A DNA stretch of 64,000 nucleotides from Silurus meridionalis (GCF_014805685.1 NC_060902.1:1341645-1405644); one strand, 5' to 3'; counted from the first letter of the stretch, positions 45,588 to 58,844 are shown. Notes: a model not told the origin generated them from the sequence alone. Numbers and translations: made by a program.

Positions 45588-45752
45588 GGGAGGTGGTAGC
45601 TCAGTGGTTAAGGCATTGGACTTTGGATCGGAAGGTCAAAAGTTCAAATCCCACCAAGCTTCCACTACTGGGCCCTTGAGCAAGGCCCTTGACCCCTGTT
45701 GTAGTTGTAAGTCAATCTGGGTAAGGGCGTCTGCCAAATGCCATAAAGGTAA
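45588..45752 (+). mobile_element. tRNA-derived SINE (family B)
   Basis: Box A-like 'gtagctcagtggttaaggca' and box B-like 'aaagttcaaatcccacc' are followed by 'cccttgagcaaggcccttga' and the tail 'ctgggtaagggcgtctgcca'. It is well preserved. It is not a functional tRNA because no cloverleaf 3' half follows. Confidence 0.8.
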
Positions 45753-46734
45753 ATGTAGTAATGTTATTTATGGTATTTAACGTTCTAACATAAAAAGATT
45801 GAAATAAAATGCACACACTCGACCTCTGCTGTAAAAGGAAAAATACGATTTACAATTAAAACGCTGTCTTTTTCGGGGTCGTTAGAAGACACAGTGTACA
45901 GATACACTGCAATACCTCACACACCACAAGAGGGCACTGTTCAGCTACAATCACTCTCACCTGTCACATACAGGAGCGAGAGGAACAAGCAGTACCGCTG
46001 AGACACCACCACCATAACATACAACAATCCACAACAACAACGACTATAAAAACCCTGATCTGGTTTTAAGCAGTGTTTCTTGAGAGTCAGAGTGGGGCAG
46101 ACAAATAGAAATATATAAAGAGACAAAAGGGCGAAGAAAGAAGAGAGAAAGAGACAGCAAAAGGGCAAGAGAGTGAAAGACCGAGAGAAACAGAAAAACA
46201 ATATTGAGACAGGGAGAGACAGACAAAGAGTGAGAGAAACAGACAGAAAGAAGAGTGAAACAAAAAAAAAAAAAACAGAATAGTGAGACAGGGAGAAACA
46301 AAGAAAGAGTGAGACAGAAAAGAGAGGAGCTTCAGATGATGGAGAATCTGCCCACATGCTCCTGTGTGTTAACATGTGAGTAAAAGCTGCTTGCTGGAGT
46401 CTCCCTGTTCGCTGAGTCCACAGTATTCGCTGCTTATCTCCATTAACTCGCCGTAATATTTTCAGGTGTCACTTAAACAAGACCATGAGTTTCTGTATAC
46501 AGACATGAATAAATCCATAAAGCACCAAGTTTCCATTAACTCCAAACATCAGCTCTGCTCCTAACACAGTGCTGAGATCACGTCTCATTTAAACACGTGT
46601 CTAGTGAAGTGGTGAGAACACCAATAGCACCGAGTGGAGGTTAACCTGGAGTCCATCGTTCTGAACACACAGAGTTCTGCGATCAACCCGTGGTTCATAA
46701 TCTAATAAACCAATCACAAAGTCAACAAAATTAC

Positions 46735-47105
46735 ACTACATGGTCAAAAGTTTGTGCACACCTGAATATAACATTGGTACAAGCTTCTTTTTGAACATCC
46801 CATTCCACATTTATTCCTTATTTGCTGTTAGAATGAGCTCCCCTCTTCTGGGAAGATGTTCCACTAGATTTTATGGAGATTTGTGGAAAATTCCTTTAGC
46901 TACATGGGTGCTAGTAAAGTCAGGTACTGATGACCTTTAATAGGGTAATACCTCTATAAAGGGAGCTCTTCTACCAAATCCAACTTATTTAAAGCAGCTC
47001 TTCATGGAGCTGGCTTTGGTTTTGGAATTCCTAGTTCAAGTGAATACATTTCATGCTACTGCATCCAAAGACGATTTGTGTGCTCGAGTCACTTCCTATA
47101 TCTGG
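46735..47105 (-). mobile_element. Tc1-type repeat, copy 14
   Basis: It begins 'tacatggtcaaaagtttgtg' and includes 'ctcttctgggaagatgttcc' and 'actagattttatggagattt'. The far end is decayed. Confidence 0.7.
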
Positions 47106-47609
47106 GGCAATTTAAGATCTAAACAGATTTCTGAATGATTGGACCTTATTTCTCTGAATTTGATTGGATGGAACCATGGTGAGAATTCTTTGCTCAGATG
47201 GTCTTTATGAAAACCTATCCAGGGTCAATTCATACAGACTAAACACTGGGCCTCAGAAAGCAGCAGAGTAAACCTGTAAATAATGAACGAGTAAACAAGC
47301 GGTGAGGTTCCATAACTTTATAATGGCTTACTGCCTTTTATCCCTCCCTCCCACCCTCCCTCCATGGTTTCTGCAGTTTTCACAAAGTAAATTATAGAAT
47401 TTTTAGGACCATTAAGAATGAAATTTAAGCCCTTTATCACAATAAAAACGCACACAAATGCGTTGTTAGCAACTGGTCTTCATCAAACCCTAAATTAATT
47501 TTTCAAGCCAAGGATCACTAAACATGCACTGCCCCATAGCTGAGAAATAAAATCCGTTTTATGTCTGTGGTACAATCAGAGAAATTTGCGCCAATAACAA
47601 AGCTGATTG

Positions 47610-48140
47610 CAGAGATGGGCAGTGTTTATAATGCATGTATTTCAAATATTAAATATGATTTTGTCATTTATATTTGAGGGTGTTGATGAAAATTGCTTCT
47701 ACATGATGACATCATAAAAATGTGGCCTCTGATTGGTGCCTACTCAGTATTTTGCCCAGACTTGTTGAGATCAGAACTGAAAATGTATCCATATGGAAGA
47801 AGGTGGTGAAGGTAAGAAACCTGCAGGATGCCAACTTTCAAATACGTAGATTTGCAACGAATGATAAATAAATATTTGATGATTGAATATCGTACGATGA
47901 TTAATGTAGCTGTTTAGTAGGATCATGATTTTGCAGACCACTGCATGAATGACTGACTGATACACAATATTTATGATTAACAATCAAATGATAAAGAAAT
48001 TTCATGCTTCCTTGGTAAAGTTTCGATACATAGTGTGGCTGCAGTATTTTGTAGTTTATTTTGATACATATAATTAAGGTATAAGGTATTTTATTTTAAA
48101 ATACATTTGGTGCATCTTTGCCCAACACTTTGATTGGTTG
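47610..48140. mobile_element. MITE with 'cagagatgggcagt' end
   Basis: It starts 'gcagagatgggcagtgttta' with 'catgtatttcaaatatt' and closes with 'ttttaaaatacatttggtgc' and 'atctttgccca'. The ends are inverted relative to each other, as in a widespread fish MITE. Confidence 0.55.
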
Positions 48141-49185
48141 TTGCACATTTGTCTTATTTGTAGTTGTAATACAGCAAATTATATTTAAAATGGGCAAAAG
48201 ACAGAACACCACAGAAACTAACAAACAAAAACTTTCTAAAGTGCTGCGCGAGCATTTCAGTGAGCATCAGCGGTAACGTTACACGGACATCGGAAAATTA
48301 AGACCTGTTTCAAATGCTTCAAGACGTTGAACATCTCAATTTTAGGCCTTAAAAAGTCTTAAATTTGATTATAATGTTTGACTTTTTTCTATTATTTACA
48401 GACTAAGGTTTTTGTAGTTGATTTAAAAAAAAGCTAAAAAATAAAAAATACCCCTTTAGGATATTTTTCTCACACACATGCACAATGACTCAACAGCTGC
48501 AATGTTCACTCCTGAAGCTAAACCTATGAATATATGTGTGTGTGTGTGTGTGTGTGTTTGGGGTAGCTAATCAGCGGTAAAGTGATACAGTGAGGTGATT
48601 AAGTACTGCAGCACTGCGGAAACAAAGTGTGTATGTATTCTGCGACAACTTCCACAGTCTGACACACACACATTTCTACTTCTTTAAAGCAGTCATTAGA
48701 ACAGTGCTGTAGAAAGAAAACTAATTTACTGACTGCAAATAGGAGTTTGTTCTTCTTTGCTGATACCAGATCATTAGACCCAGATAATACAAGGTAGCAA
48801 GAAAACTAAAAACAGCCACAATGCAGCATTTATTTATTTATTTGTTTAGTTTAGAAGAATTGTCTTATTTTGCTGTGCACTTAATGATTTAAAATTGCTG
48901 GGTATAATCTGCCCCAAACAGATTATAATCCAGATGGAGTAAAAGTGTGTTGGGTAGAATGGTATATTAATTTGTTTTGGGATTAATTAAGATCTCTCTC
49001 CCTCCATTGTGCTAACAATCATTCTGGACCATAACAGTTTTCCCAACAGGTGATATACAACCACAAGAGACAACAACGAAGTTGAGATTTTCTCAATATT
49101 AAACAAAATTAGCTATAAAAAAAAAAAAAAAAAAAAACCACATCTGACATATCTGAACAATCAGCTATAATGATTGCTCAAACTT

Positions 49186-49340
49186 TAGTTAGGTTGGAGC
49201 TCAGTGGTTAAGTCATTGGACTTTAGATTTAAAGGTCACAGGTTCAAATCCCACCACCTGCCACGCAGTTGCCACTGCTGGGCCCTTGATCAAGTCCCTT
49301 AACCATCCCCTGCTCAGTTGTAAATCGGTCTGGATAAAGT
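49186..49340 (+). mobile_element. tRNA-derived SINE (family B), second copy
   Basis: 'ggagctcagtggttaagtca', 'aggttcaaatcccaccacct' and 'gcccttgatcaagtccctta' align with 45588-45752. The tail is shorter. Confidence 0.75.
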
Positions 49341-49743
49341 AAAGTTGGCACTGTTTGGGTGATAATAAAATGCCTGATGTTCACAGTGATAAGCGTGTGA
49401 ATGCTCTAAAGAATAACACAACAGTAGCACTCTCTATGACCACAAACCACAACCTACAGTACAAACACTAAAAAAAACCCAGACTGGTTTACCTAGTTTG
49501 CCACCATACTCGCTTAAATAGAGGAAAATGATGCGAATAATTGCGATTGTAATCTCCAAACTCTCATAAGGATTTATAAATATTTTAAAAGCATTGTATT
49601 TTCTGTACAGTTAACGCTGAGGTAATTATAGCACTGATCACATGGTACACCACCTCACCATACATTACCTGCACTAAGGAAGACTAAATTATTCTCACAT
49701 GCATGAGACAGGGTGATTAGGACTTCAGCATAGAGGAACAGGG

Positions 49744-49745
<2 letters not shown>

Positions 49746-49828
<83 letters not shown>
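49746..49828 (+). repeat. (CA)n microsatellite, longest in the window
   Basis: About 41 uninterrupted CA units in the upstream intron. Confidence 0.97.
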
Positions 49829-49829
<1 letters not shown>

Positions 49830-50019
49830 GAGAGGGACGTGTTTATATTACGCTAAAGAGCCAAGTAGCAATTATCACCTTGAGCAGGTGCTGGACCTAC
49901 AGCGGATTCACTTCCTGCGAGATGTGGAATAATGCAGTATGAGTGAACCCTGACAACAGTAACACAAACACAGTGCTCATCAATCTACAGATTAATTATG
50001 GTACTCAGATCAGAAAATT

Positions 50020-50365
50020 GTTCTCATTTAGCCACAAAAGTGTAGCAAAGTCCTGATGTAGGTGATGTGAGGAGGCCTGGGGTGCAGTCAGCATGAGAAA
50101 TTTCTCCCACTATTAATTAATAGTGTTGAAACTCTATAGCAGGAGACCTTTCACCAAACCCAACCCATATAAAGCAGATCTTCATGGAGCCGGCTTTGTG
50201 CACAGGGGCATTGTCATGCTGGAAAAGGTTTGGGTCTCCTAGTTCAAATGAGAGAAACATTTCCCAAAGACATCATACATAATTGCATGCCTTTTAACAG
50301 TTTAGAGAAGAAGCAGGGTAGAAAATTAAGGTGTCCCCATACTTTTGGTCATATAAATGGATGAG
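50020..50365 (-). mobile_element. Tc1-type repeat, copy 15
   Basis: It contains 'gaggcctggggtgcagtcag', 'cttcatggagccggctttgt' and the end 'tccccatacttttggtcata'. Confidence 0.7.
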
Positions 50366-51204
50366 TATAAAGAAATTATCTTTGAACTGCACTGTAATGA
50401 ACTGTAGATAATAATAATGACCATTATTTACACTAAAATCACTTACGTGAACACAATTTTTTAATATTCCTTTAGCTTTTCATTATTAAAAATAAAGAAA
50501 TGAAATGAATAAGATAAATGAGAAGGTGATGTGCATAACTTCATGGTAAAAATTTTATTACCCTAATAATTCAGCTCGCAGTCACCTATGAATCGTAATA
50601 TACATTCCGGGACAATATTACCGTCATAACATCTTGTTTATACTCAATTGTACACGTGCACTAGAACACACTAAAATTACATGAGACACGTCAGCATGTC
50701 TGGGTGAAACTGAAAGAACTCTCACATCAAATGTGTACAACAACATGTACAGTATCGTGGTGGACGTATGTCAGAAGTGGAAAATTACTGTACAGTTCGA
50801 ACCAGAACCCTACACCTACACACACACACACAAAACCGGACTAGATTTAATACACATGCTGCAGGGGGGGGAAAAAAGCGAAGTCACAGCTGGCTTTGCA
50901 GAAACAGTCAGCACATTGTCTTTGCCTGTACGTTCCTCCCACACGGTCATCATCAGAAAGCCAGGCTTGCTTTTAGATGTGATATAGCGATGCTGATTAC
51001 AAGCGCAGTGCAGGTCAGCATCAGAAAAACACAAAATATCTTACTGGATGTGTTTATATGAAAAACCTGTTCAGATATATTCGAAATCGAGCTGATGGTT
51101 TGAATGTCACCTTCATCACACTTAAAGATGAAAGTTTTGTCCTCACATGCAGAAGAAACAACTGTACTTAGCCAAAAATCTATCATAGCACTTAGCGATT
51201 TTTA

Positions 51205-51320
51205 TCTCATTCATACAACTAAGCAGTTAAGGGTTAAGGGTCAAGGGTCCGGCAGTGGAAGATGACTCATGACTTTCTATTCAGAAGTCCAACATCTTTA
51301 GCACTGCGCTACCCCTTTCC
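51205..51320 (-). mobile_element. SINE fragment
   Basis: Minus-strand 'tagcgcagtgctaaagatgt' and the decayed box B region resemble the SINE at 4985-5140. The head only is kept. Confidence 0.45.
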
Positions 51321-51602
51321 CCATTCAGCTATAATACTTTGCTGAAGGTGTTGGTCGGAGATTTCTTTATGACCTTGCAATCCAGTTCATCACAAGACAT
51401 GATATACAAGCGAGCATAAGCATACATTATATAACAATACCCTTACATTGTCCATTTGCTACGAACGTGTAAAAAGCGTGTTAATATGTTACACAACAAA
51501 CCGGAATGTATCTTCAGCACATTATCAGAATTATGTAACAGTGTGTGTCTCCTACACAGCTGCAGTGAGGTTGGGGAAGCCCTCGCTTGCTTGCGGTCTC
51601 AC

Positions 51603-51729
51603 CGAAAACGTCAGGCTGTGCCAGATTCTCGCCTCTGCGCTTGGCTCGGCTGACTGCGGAGCTACGTTTACTCTGTTAGTTCAGCCAACAGCAGCAGCAG
51701 CAGCACTGCTGCAGAGGTGATACGCTTCA
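51603..51729 (-). other. possible non-coding 5' exon in the upstream kcnab2 intron
   Basis: A compact CpG-containing block on the minus strand is bounded by a ctctgcag acceptor and a TTTTCG|gtgaga donor, 127 nt apart, with a CTG/CAG-rich centre. It lies between the candidate promoter at 58.6 kb and the MYPEST exon. No protein family is recognised. It may equally be a chance splice-site pair. Confidence 0.22.
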
Positions 51730-52529
51730 CTGCAGAGATTTAACACGGCCGATTTCATTCACATCCACAGCCCTATGTCCTGATCGTCACTGGGATCTAC
51801 TCGTACTATTTGGAAGAAGAGTATATAAACAAGGTGAAAATCTAGGTCACTATTATTGCATTAACACAAGAAGAAAAACTGGGAACATGACGAGGTTCTG
51901 ATTGGATGGAAAACAGGTTGAACTGACATTTTTCTGACTCATAGTTAAAATGTACTCAGTATTTTTAAAGTAGGTTTTTTTTTTTTGTTTTAAGATGTGA
52001 CTTAAATCACTTAAGCAGCAAAAATGGAAATCAAATAGTTACAGTAGGGAGCCTATACACATATGGTGCTTGGCCGTCTTATCATATATTAAGTATAAAT
52101 AAAACGAATCCTAATAACGAGCGCCCAATCAAGGGTCTTGGTTTAGAAACACTCCCCAAAAAAAAAAAAAAAAAAAAAATGGCTGAAGTTATAGAAACTC
52201 CACTGATTTGATTTCTCTGATGCTTTGACCCGAAGAGAGTCTGAAACTCACCTAAAAGCTGCGGCCCACTGATCAAGTTATTAGAAGGTTTTTTTTTACT
52301 GTTAAAAACGTAACTAGACAACTTAAGACAGCGACAGATTGTAAGCTTGTATAACATCTGGCTACACTGTGCGATTAATTGGATTTAAACGTGCCCTGGG
52401 TACATATCAGAAGATGCTTTCAGCGTTCTATCCAATGTAATGCACTACGTTTAAGGATGGAGAGCCAGAAAGGACTGCTGATCTCATTAAGCAGATTCCT
52501 GGTTTCATACAAATCCTCTGGGCCAGACT

Positions 52530-52531
52530 GA

Positions 52532-52565
<34 letters not shown>

Positions 52566-52690
52566 GTGTCAGGTCTGGATAAAGTAGGAAAGAGAAGATG
52601 GAGAGGTGGAAAAAGAGTTTTGGATGGAGTAGAGAGAGAGAGATTAAGAGGTCTGGACAGGGTAGTGAGGGAGGGAGGGAGAGAGAGAGA

Positions 52691-52762
<72 letters not shown>
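52530..52762 (+). repeat. (GA)n and (CA)n compound repeat
   Basis: GA run at 52530-52561, a purine-rich stretch with 'gtctggataaagtaggaaag'-like imperfect repeats, then (CA)n at 52692-52762. Confidence 0.95.
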
Positions 52763-52764
<2 letters not shown>

Positions 52765-53173
52765 GTCACCATCGTAATCTTCAGCCATCCTGAGGAAGGT
52801 TTATTTGTTTGCAGTAATAGTCCAAGTGACAGAACCAATACAATTCACACCCCAGATGTATTGCATGTAATACACACGCTGCTCCACACATCACAGAATG
52901 TCTAAATCTTTACCACAACCTAATTTACAAAATAAAAACAAAACAACAACAAAAAAAAAACAACATAAGAACATCTCTGAGGAAAGCAACACTCATAGAC
53001 TTTTAATATCTTCCAGAAAACTGCAGATCAGATGACCGTACCTTGAAATAAACAAATTCAGAAGTCAGGAACAAAAGATGCTAATGTTCCATTTATTTTA
53101 AGATGATTTTATAATGTTTCATACATATAATCATGTGTCAAATAATGTTCATTATAATTAGTGTAACTAATTA

Positions 53174-53182
<9 letters not shown>

Positions 53183-53264
<82 letters not shown>
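53183..53264 (+). repeat. (TA)n microsatellite
   Basis: About 40 TA units flanked by A-rich and T-rich ends. It can form a cruciform. Confidence 0.97.
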
Positions 53265-53271
<7 letters not shown>

Positions 53272-53449
53272 TACTGGGTCACACCACTTGACCCTGTGGC
53301 TTTGCCGACTGACTTTCAGGCCCTGATAAAGTTAAAAAACCTGGAGTCTACGTTTTTATACTTGGAATTATGCTTGTATTATAATTGTTAAAATAAGTAA
53401 ACACTTATAAATAACACATTTTAATGGAGATTGTACTGGAGAATTAAAG

Positions 53450-53765
53450 GTCCCCATTTGCTGTTATAACAGCCTCCACTCTTCTGGGAAGACATACCAC
53501 TAGATTTTGAGTCTAAAGTTTGAGGCTTATAACAGGAGCTCTTTCACTCCAACCCATGTAAAGCAGATCTTCATGGAGCTGACTTTGTGTAAAGGGCATC
53601 ATCATGCTGGAACAGGTTTGGGTCTCCTAGTTCAAGTGATGGCAAAATTTCATGCTACCACATCCAAAAGACATCTGATACAATTGTTTGCGCTAACAGT
53701 TTGAAAAAGAACTACATACGAGGGGAAAAGTCAGGTGTCCTAATACTTTTGATAGTACAATCTAT
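53450..53765 (-). mobile_element. Tc1-type repeat, copy 16
   Basis: It runs from 'tgctgttataacagcctcca' and 'cttctgggaagacataccac' to the end 'caggtgtcctaatacttttg'. It closely follows a 100-bp AT microsatellite. Confidence 0.7.
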
Positions 53766-54485
53766 GTTTAGACAGCCATACCACATGAAGAACTGACTAG
53801 ATTTGTTTTGGCACACTTCAGTTATAAAGGAGGATATTTCAGATTAAAGTTATTTCTTCAATTGATCATAAAGAAAATGATTATGATCACGTGACCACTA
53901 AATTAAATTATTATTTTTAATACACCACCTACACTAGCCATTTACTTATTTTTTTATTGTCAGAACATTCAGTAAATTACTTCAACATAAGAGCAGCCAC
54001 AGAACAGCTCTTAGGAGATTTAACGAATATAAAGAATATGGGATGAATATGAAGAAGACACTGGTGCTCATGGTACATACATGGCTCGAGCAGATTTGAC
54101 GGTGGAGCTCCATTTTGAAATTTTATCAGCAGAGCAATTACTGTGTTAAGAACCTGATATTCGAACTCTTATTGACTGGTAAAGTGCCTCGACTGCCTGC
54201 ATGGGATTACTGTGTTCACACAGTCGTGTGACTGTTCATGGAGAAAGAAAATATACCACTAGTATATATTTGTGTATGTAAGGGGTAATACAGAGCTGGT
54301 TGTAAGGTGTTACAGAATATTAGTGCATGATGTGGGGGTGAATAACAGCATGTGGTAAAGCAGAGAACTTTATGTACTATAATGATGTAAGACCTCATAG
54401 ATAACCATAAATTATCACCTGTACAATCGTCAATTCCCAAGGTAATGCTGTAACTGACAATGGATCAAAATAATGCTTAATGCTT

Positions 54486-56440
54486 AGTATGTTTAAAAGT
54501 TTGGACACATCATCTCCTTCAGTGGGTTTTCCTTATTTTTTTCAACAATGTACAATAATACTGAAGGCATCCAAACTATGGAAGAACACAAAATTATGCA
54601 GTAAACAAAAAACGTGTAAAATATCCCAGAATATGTAGCTCCATTTAGCTTTGATAGCTGGCTTGGCAAAATCATGGCTCTCGCACATCAGATTCATGAG
54701 GTAGTCCCTCGTGTCCATGTTACCTTCTGCTTCTCTTTTAGTTATGCTGCCATAGAGAGTCTTGTTAGAGTCCCAACTGCACAGTGTCCTTAACTTTTAT
54801 ACAACAATAAGGAGACTTAATAATCCATATTCTTCTCTCCCTGTCACCCCTCTTCTCTCTCGAGTTTAACATGCTGCTGAGGTACCAGTGACCACTGTTC
54901 CTGCCCCTCTCCTCAGATCTGCCCGCTTCTTCCCGGCCTGCCTCTGGAAGGTGTTTAGCTGTAATAAATGGACAGACCCAGATAAGAATGAGGTTCCCTC
55001 TCGGTTCTGGCTCCTCTCAAGGTTTCTTCCTTATTCCATCTAAGGGATCTTGCCAAAGTCGCCACCAGCTTGTTCATTAGGGACAAACTTACACTTCATC
55101 TTTATAGCCACATTATCTGTGTAAAGCTGCTTTGAGACAATGTTCATTGTTAAAAGTGCAATACAAATAAACATGAATGGAATTGTCATCTGGAATGATT
55201 TTTGATGGTTTTATCTTTTGACATTTCTTGCCTTTTTTTAATTTCCAGAGGAAAGGGTGAGTACGGAGGCAATAGCCCTATTCATGCTACTACAACTACT
55301 TTACAAATCCATATTATGGCAAGAAACATTTGGATAAAGAAGGAAAAAAAGATCTATCGTAACTTTTAGAAATGAAGGTCAGTCGATCCGAAACATCAAG
55401 AACTTTAAAAGGTAACCCCATGCGCAGTCTCTACAACCATCAAACGCTATGATGAAACAGGCTCTCATGAGGACCAAGACCAACGAAGACCAAGAGCTAC
55501 CTCTACTGCAGAGGATAAGTTCATTAGAATAAGCAGCAATAAAAACGGCTGATTTACATAGATGTTTCTCAGAGATCAAGTGGCAGATGTATTTCAACAT
55601 CCACTGTTCAGAAGAGACTGTGCAAGTCAGGCCTTCATGGTCAAATTGAAGCAATAAACCATTACTTTATAACAACAACAAACAGAAAAGACTCACTTGG
55701 TCCAAGAAACACAAATAATGGAAAACCTTCCTTTAGTCTGAAAAGTCCAAATTTTGGATATTTAGTTTAAACTGCCATGTCTGTTAGACATACAGAGGTT
55801 AAAAGGATGGTTCCTGAATGTGTGGTTCCCACTGTGAAGCATGGAGGAGGAGGTGTGATGGTGTTTTGTTGCAGACATTGCTGGTGATTTCTTTAAATTT
55901 GAGAGCAAACTTAACCAGCATGGCTTCCACAACATTTTGCAGTGACATGCAATCACATCTGGTTTGCACTTATTGGGACCATTCTTTCCATCGTTTGTTT
56001 TTTAAATAGAAAAATAACCCCCAAACACATCTCTAGATTATGGAAGAGCTAATTGTCCAAAAAGGAAGTAATTGTGGAGGCCAGGTTATCATACAGCACT
56101 CAATCACCCGATCTAAATCCAGTTAAGATGGTAAAAGCAACCCACAAGCACTCAACAGCTCTGAGAACTCCTTAAGATTTTCCAACAATCATTCCATGGG
56201 ACTTCTTCATTAAGAGAAATGAGAGAATGCCAGAAGTGTGCAAAACTGTCATCAAAGCAAAAGGTGACCACTTTGAAGAATCAACAAAATATTCTGATTT
56301 GTTGGACATGTTTAGTTTATCAAATAATTCCATGTATTCTTTCAAAGTTTGGATGTATTCAGTATTATTGTACAATGTTGGAAATAATAAAAAAAAAAAA
56401 AACATGAGGGCATGTCCAAACTTTTGACTAGTACTGTATA
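54486..56440 (+). mobile_element. degenerate Tc1-like transposon with nested insertion
   Basis: The terminal repeats 'gtttaaaagtttggacacat' (left) and 'gtccaaacttttgactagta' (right) are inverted, and similarity continues inward for about 100 bp (both carry 'acaatgtacaataatactga'-like text). The transposase remnant on the plus strand (about 55345-56290) shows TIKRYDETGSHEDQDQRRPR, then CVVPTVKHGGGGVMV and CAKLSSKQKVTT-like tail text. Stops and frameshifts are frequent, so it cannot be active. It resembles the abundant salmonid/cyprinid-type Tc1 family. Confidence 0.85.
54735..55180 (+). mobile_element. retroelement-tail repeat nested in the Tc1 transposon
   Basis: 'ctcaaggtttcttccttatt', 'ttgttcattagggacaaact' and 'gtaaagctgctttgagacaa' with a 'gcaatacaaataaa' end form a fish-wide repeat tail. 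It separates the left terminal repeat from the transposase remnant, so it inserted after the transposon. Confidence 0.65.
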
Positions 56441-56526
56441 TGGCTTGTTAGATCTAGAATTCTGCTGCTCACACACAAAGTAGTGCCAAGAGATTACATT
56501 TAATTAGTTATAATAAAATGTTCTAT

Positions 56527-56561
<35 letters not shown>

Positions 56562-58550
56562 ATTGAATATGAAAAGCTGTTTGTGACTGTGTTGTTTTTC
56601 AAAAAACTAAACAAAACAAACACTACATTGGTTTAGAAAGCATGTTTGACCATAGTTTTTTTATTTTCTTTTTATAGTTTCCTTCTCGCTGAAAAGCAGG
56701 GTGTTGCAAAAACCAAATATGAATATTACCAACTGTATACAATTTTTTTAAAATATCTTTTTTAAACAATTTAAGATTCATGAGCAAAATGAAAATGTAT
56801 TATATACTCATATCACATCTTTGTATTGCTCATCCTTATTGCTCTTTCCTATTGAGAGCTACTACTATTTCTCCCCCTCAATATAAACCTGCAGACATGG
56901 CACCACACACAGCCTGTTTGCAGTAGGGAAAATAAATGTGAACACTGTTGACCTGCCAGTTGTCATAAACAATACCACAGTAAATGCATTGGCTGTCAGA
57001 AGAGGTTTGTTTGCCTCTTTGTTGACTGAAACTCAGCTTTCACTGAAATTAAACTGCTTTTATAAGAAGAACGGATTTTGGAATAAAAAAGGTCCAATAG
57101 GAAGTTTTTCAGTACAAAGAGCCTGTAAGATATGTAGGAAAATAGACCTATTCATGGACTTGGCAAAAGTTTATTTGTCTGGAAAGTGGATTTAGCTGGA
57201 ATGCTAGTTTGTGATTGCCCTTACAGGGCAGTAAAGATAAAATCAACAGGAGCTAAAATGGCACCTTACCTAATATACCTTTATTAAAAAAATAAAAAAA
57301 TAAACCTATTTGATTTATAGGTAGAGATTAAACAATACATAACAAAGCAATGAAAATTGTGACAATGTGCAAATTGACAATTTATTAAACGAATCATATT
57401 CATTAATCAAATTTGCTAGAGTGCATTATTACACCTGTAATTAAATTAAATAAAAAAAGTGTCAACTATCCATCTTGAGTAAGAATCTATCAGTTCCTCT
57501 ATCAGTCTAAAGTTCCTCTAGTTTTAGGAAAAATCCGCAGATCTGCAGATCGTCGCTTCTTATGAAACGTGGTTGGCGATGCCGATTTAAAAAACTTAAT
57601 CTGCTATACGTCCATCACATGCAGCCTCTCTGCAGAGAGTGACCCTTCTAGAAGCTAGCTCCATTTCCACATTTCACCTCCATTCTGCGATGGAACTCCA
57701 ACAAACCTTTAAAGCCTTATATTATATATACACTTAACCATTAGAGTCACCTTCCTCTATCCTTAAATGTAACAAGCTTAATTACTTATTTCAATATTAA
57801 AAGATGCACCAGGTTGCATTCACTCGTGAGCTCTACTTCATTTCAAGCAAGACCAAAAATTCAATCAAAACAACAAAGTTATATTCGCTGCTATGTTCTG
57901 AAGATTTCCTCCTGTTTGGAATATTCCTGAAAAATATAATGTTACAGGTAAAATCTCAGGTGAAAAAAAGGGGGCTATGTTGCTTTAACACACCATGACC
58001 CTTTGGGTCTGAGGAAACGTAAGCACCTGATATTCTCTGGTTTGGCTTTATAACTTACTGCACCAAAACCAGTGACCTGCGCCTACCTTCCCTTCCCTTG
58101 GCCCTGCGCCCACATGCTGAGCAAACCCGTCCTCACGTGTCGCATCGCCAGCAGCGACTTCGCCAACCCCAGATAAATAAAACAAAAAGGTTGTGAACCT
58201 TTGAACCGTTACATAAAAAAGCCCTAGTGCACTGCAATGTTAAGCAAACATCAACTGATCATCTGAGTTTCATGCAACTGGTTACTGAATTCCTGTCATG
58301 TCTGGAATAGATTTGAGATTAGGACGCACTCATCCCCACCCACCCCAAAATAAAAAAACCTGGTGCAATACGGAATGCAGATATGCAGAAGAAGTGGCTT
58401 CCAAAGAGCGACAGAAGGTGCACACATGCACATACGTATCCACGCAAAAGCAATGAGCAAGGAAGATAAGAATGAAGAGAATAAATAGAGGAGGAGGAGG
58501 AATGAGGGAGGGAGGAAGGACGGATCTAACGATGGTACTCGATAACCCAC

Positions 58551-58700
58551 CTCTGTCCTCTGTCGATGTCTGACGATGGAGGAGAGCAGTCCAGGTGCAG
58601 CCAGATTTCCGCCGGAGAAAGGGAGGAGAGGCGGCAGGGCAGAACGAGACAGCGGCGGGGAGTGGGCTTGGTCTCGCCGTGCCTAGCCGTGCTGCTCTCC
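58551..58700 (-). promoter_or_regulatory. kcnab2: candidate non-coding first exon and promoter of kcnab2
   Basis: A GC- and CpG-rich block stands out in AT-rich surroundings about 13 kb upstream of the MYPEST exon. On the minus strand it ends at a reasonable GAG|gtgggt donor at 58551. It is flanked by (GA)n and (TG)n microsatellites and has no TATA box that I can see. The plus-strand frame here (MSDDGGEQSRC...) is a less likely reading. The transcription start cannot be fixed from sequence alone. Confidence 0.4.
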
Positions 58701-58708
58701 TGTCAGCG

Positions 58709-58787
58709 TGAGAGAGAGAGAGAGAGAGAGATGAGGATGCAGAGAAGGCAAGAAGAGAGAGAATGTGGTGCGGTATGTCTCTCCTGC

Positions 58788-58844
<57 letters not shown>

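Larger units (their letters stand above)
45199..58550 (-). other. kcnab2: long 5' intron or upstream region of kcnab2
   Basis: Two SINEs, Tc1-type copies 14-16, the nested Tc1 transposon, a MITE and the largest microsatellites are here. A 3-kb AT-rich block (56.5-58.3 kb) shows no recognisable feature beyond a short frame (56938-57195) that resembles nothing I know. Confidence 0.65.

Noticed and set aside
45588..45660. A tRNA gene
   Set aside because: Box A- and box B-like text is present, but there is no anticodon-stem/acceptor closure and a SINE tail follows.
52420..52793. Frames with long Cys-Val or Thr-His runs
   Set aside because: They are produced by (CA)n microsatellites, as are similar frames at 4.1, 5.3, 7.4, 12.0, 15.2, 38.5, 45.1 and 58.6 kb.
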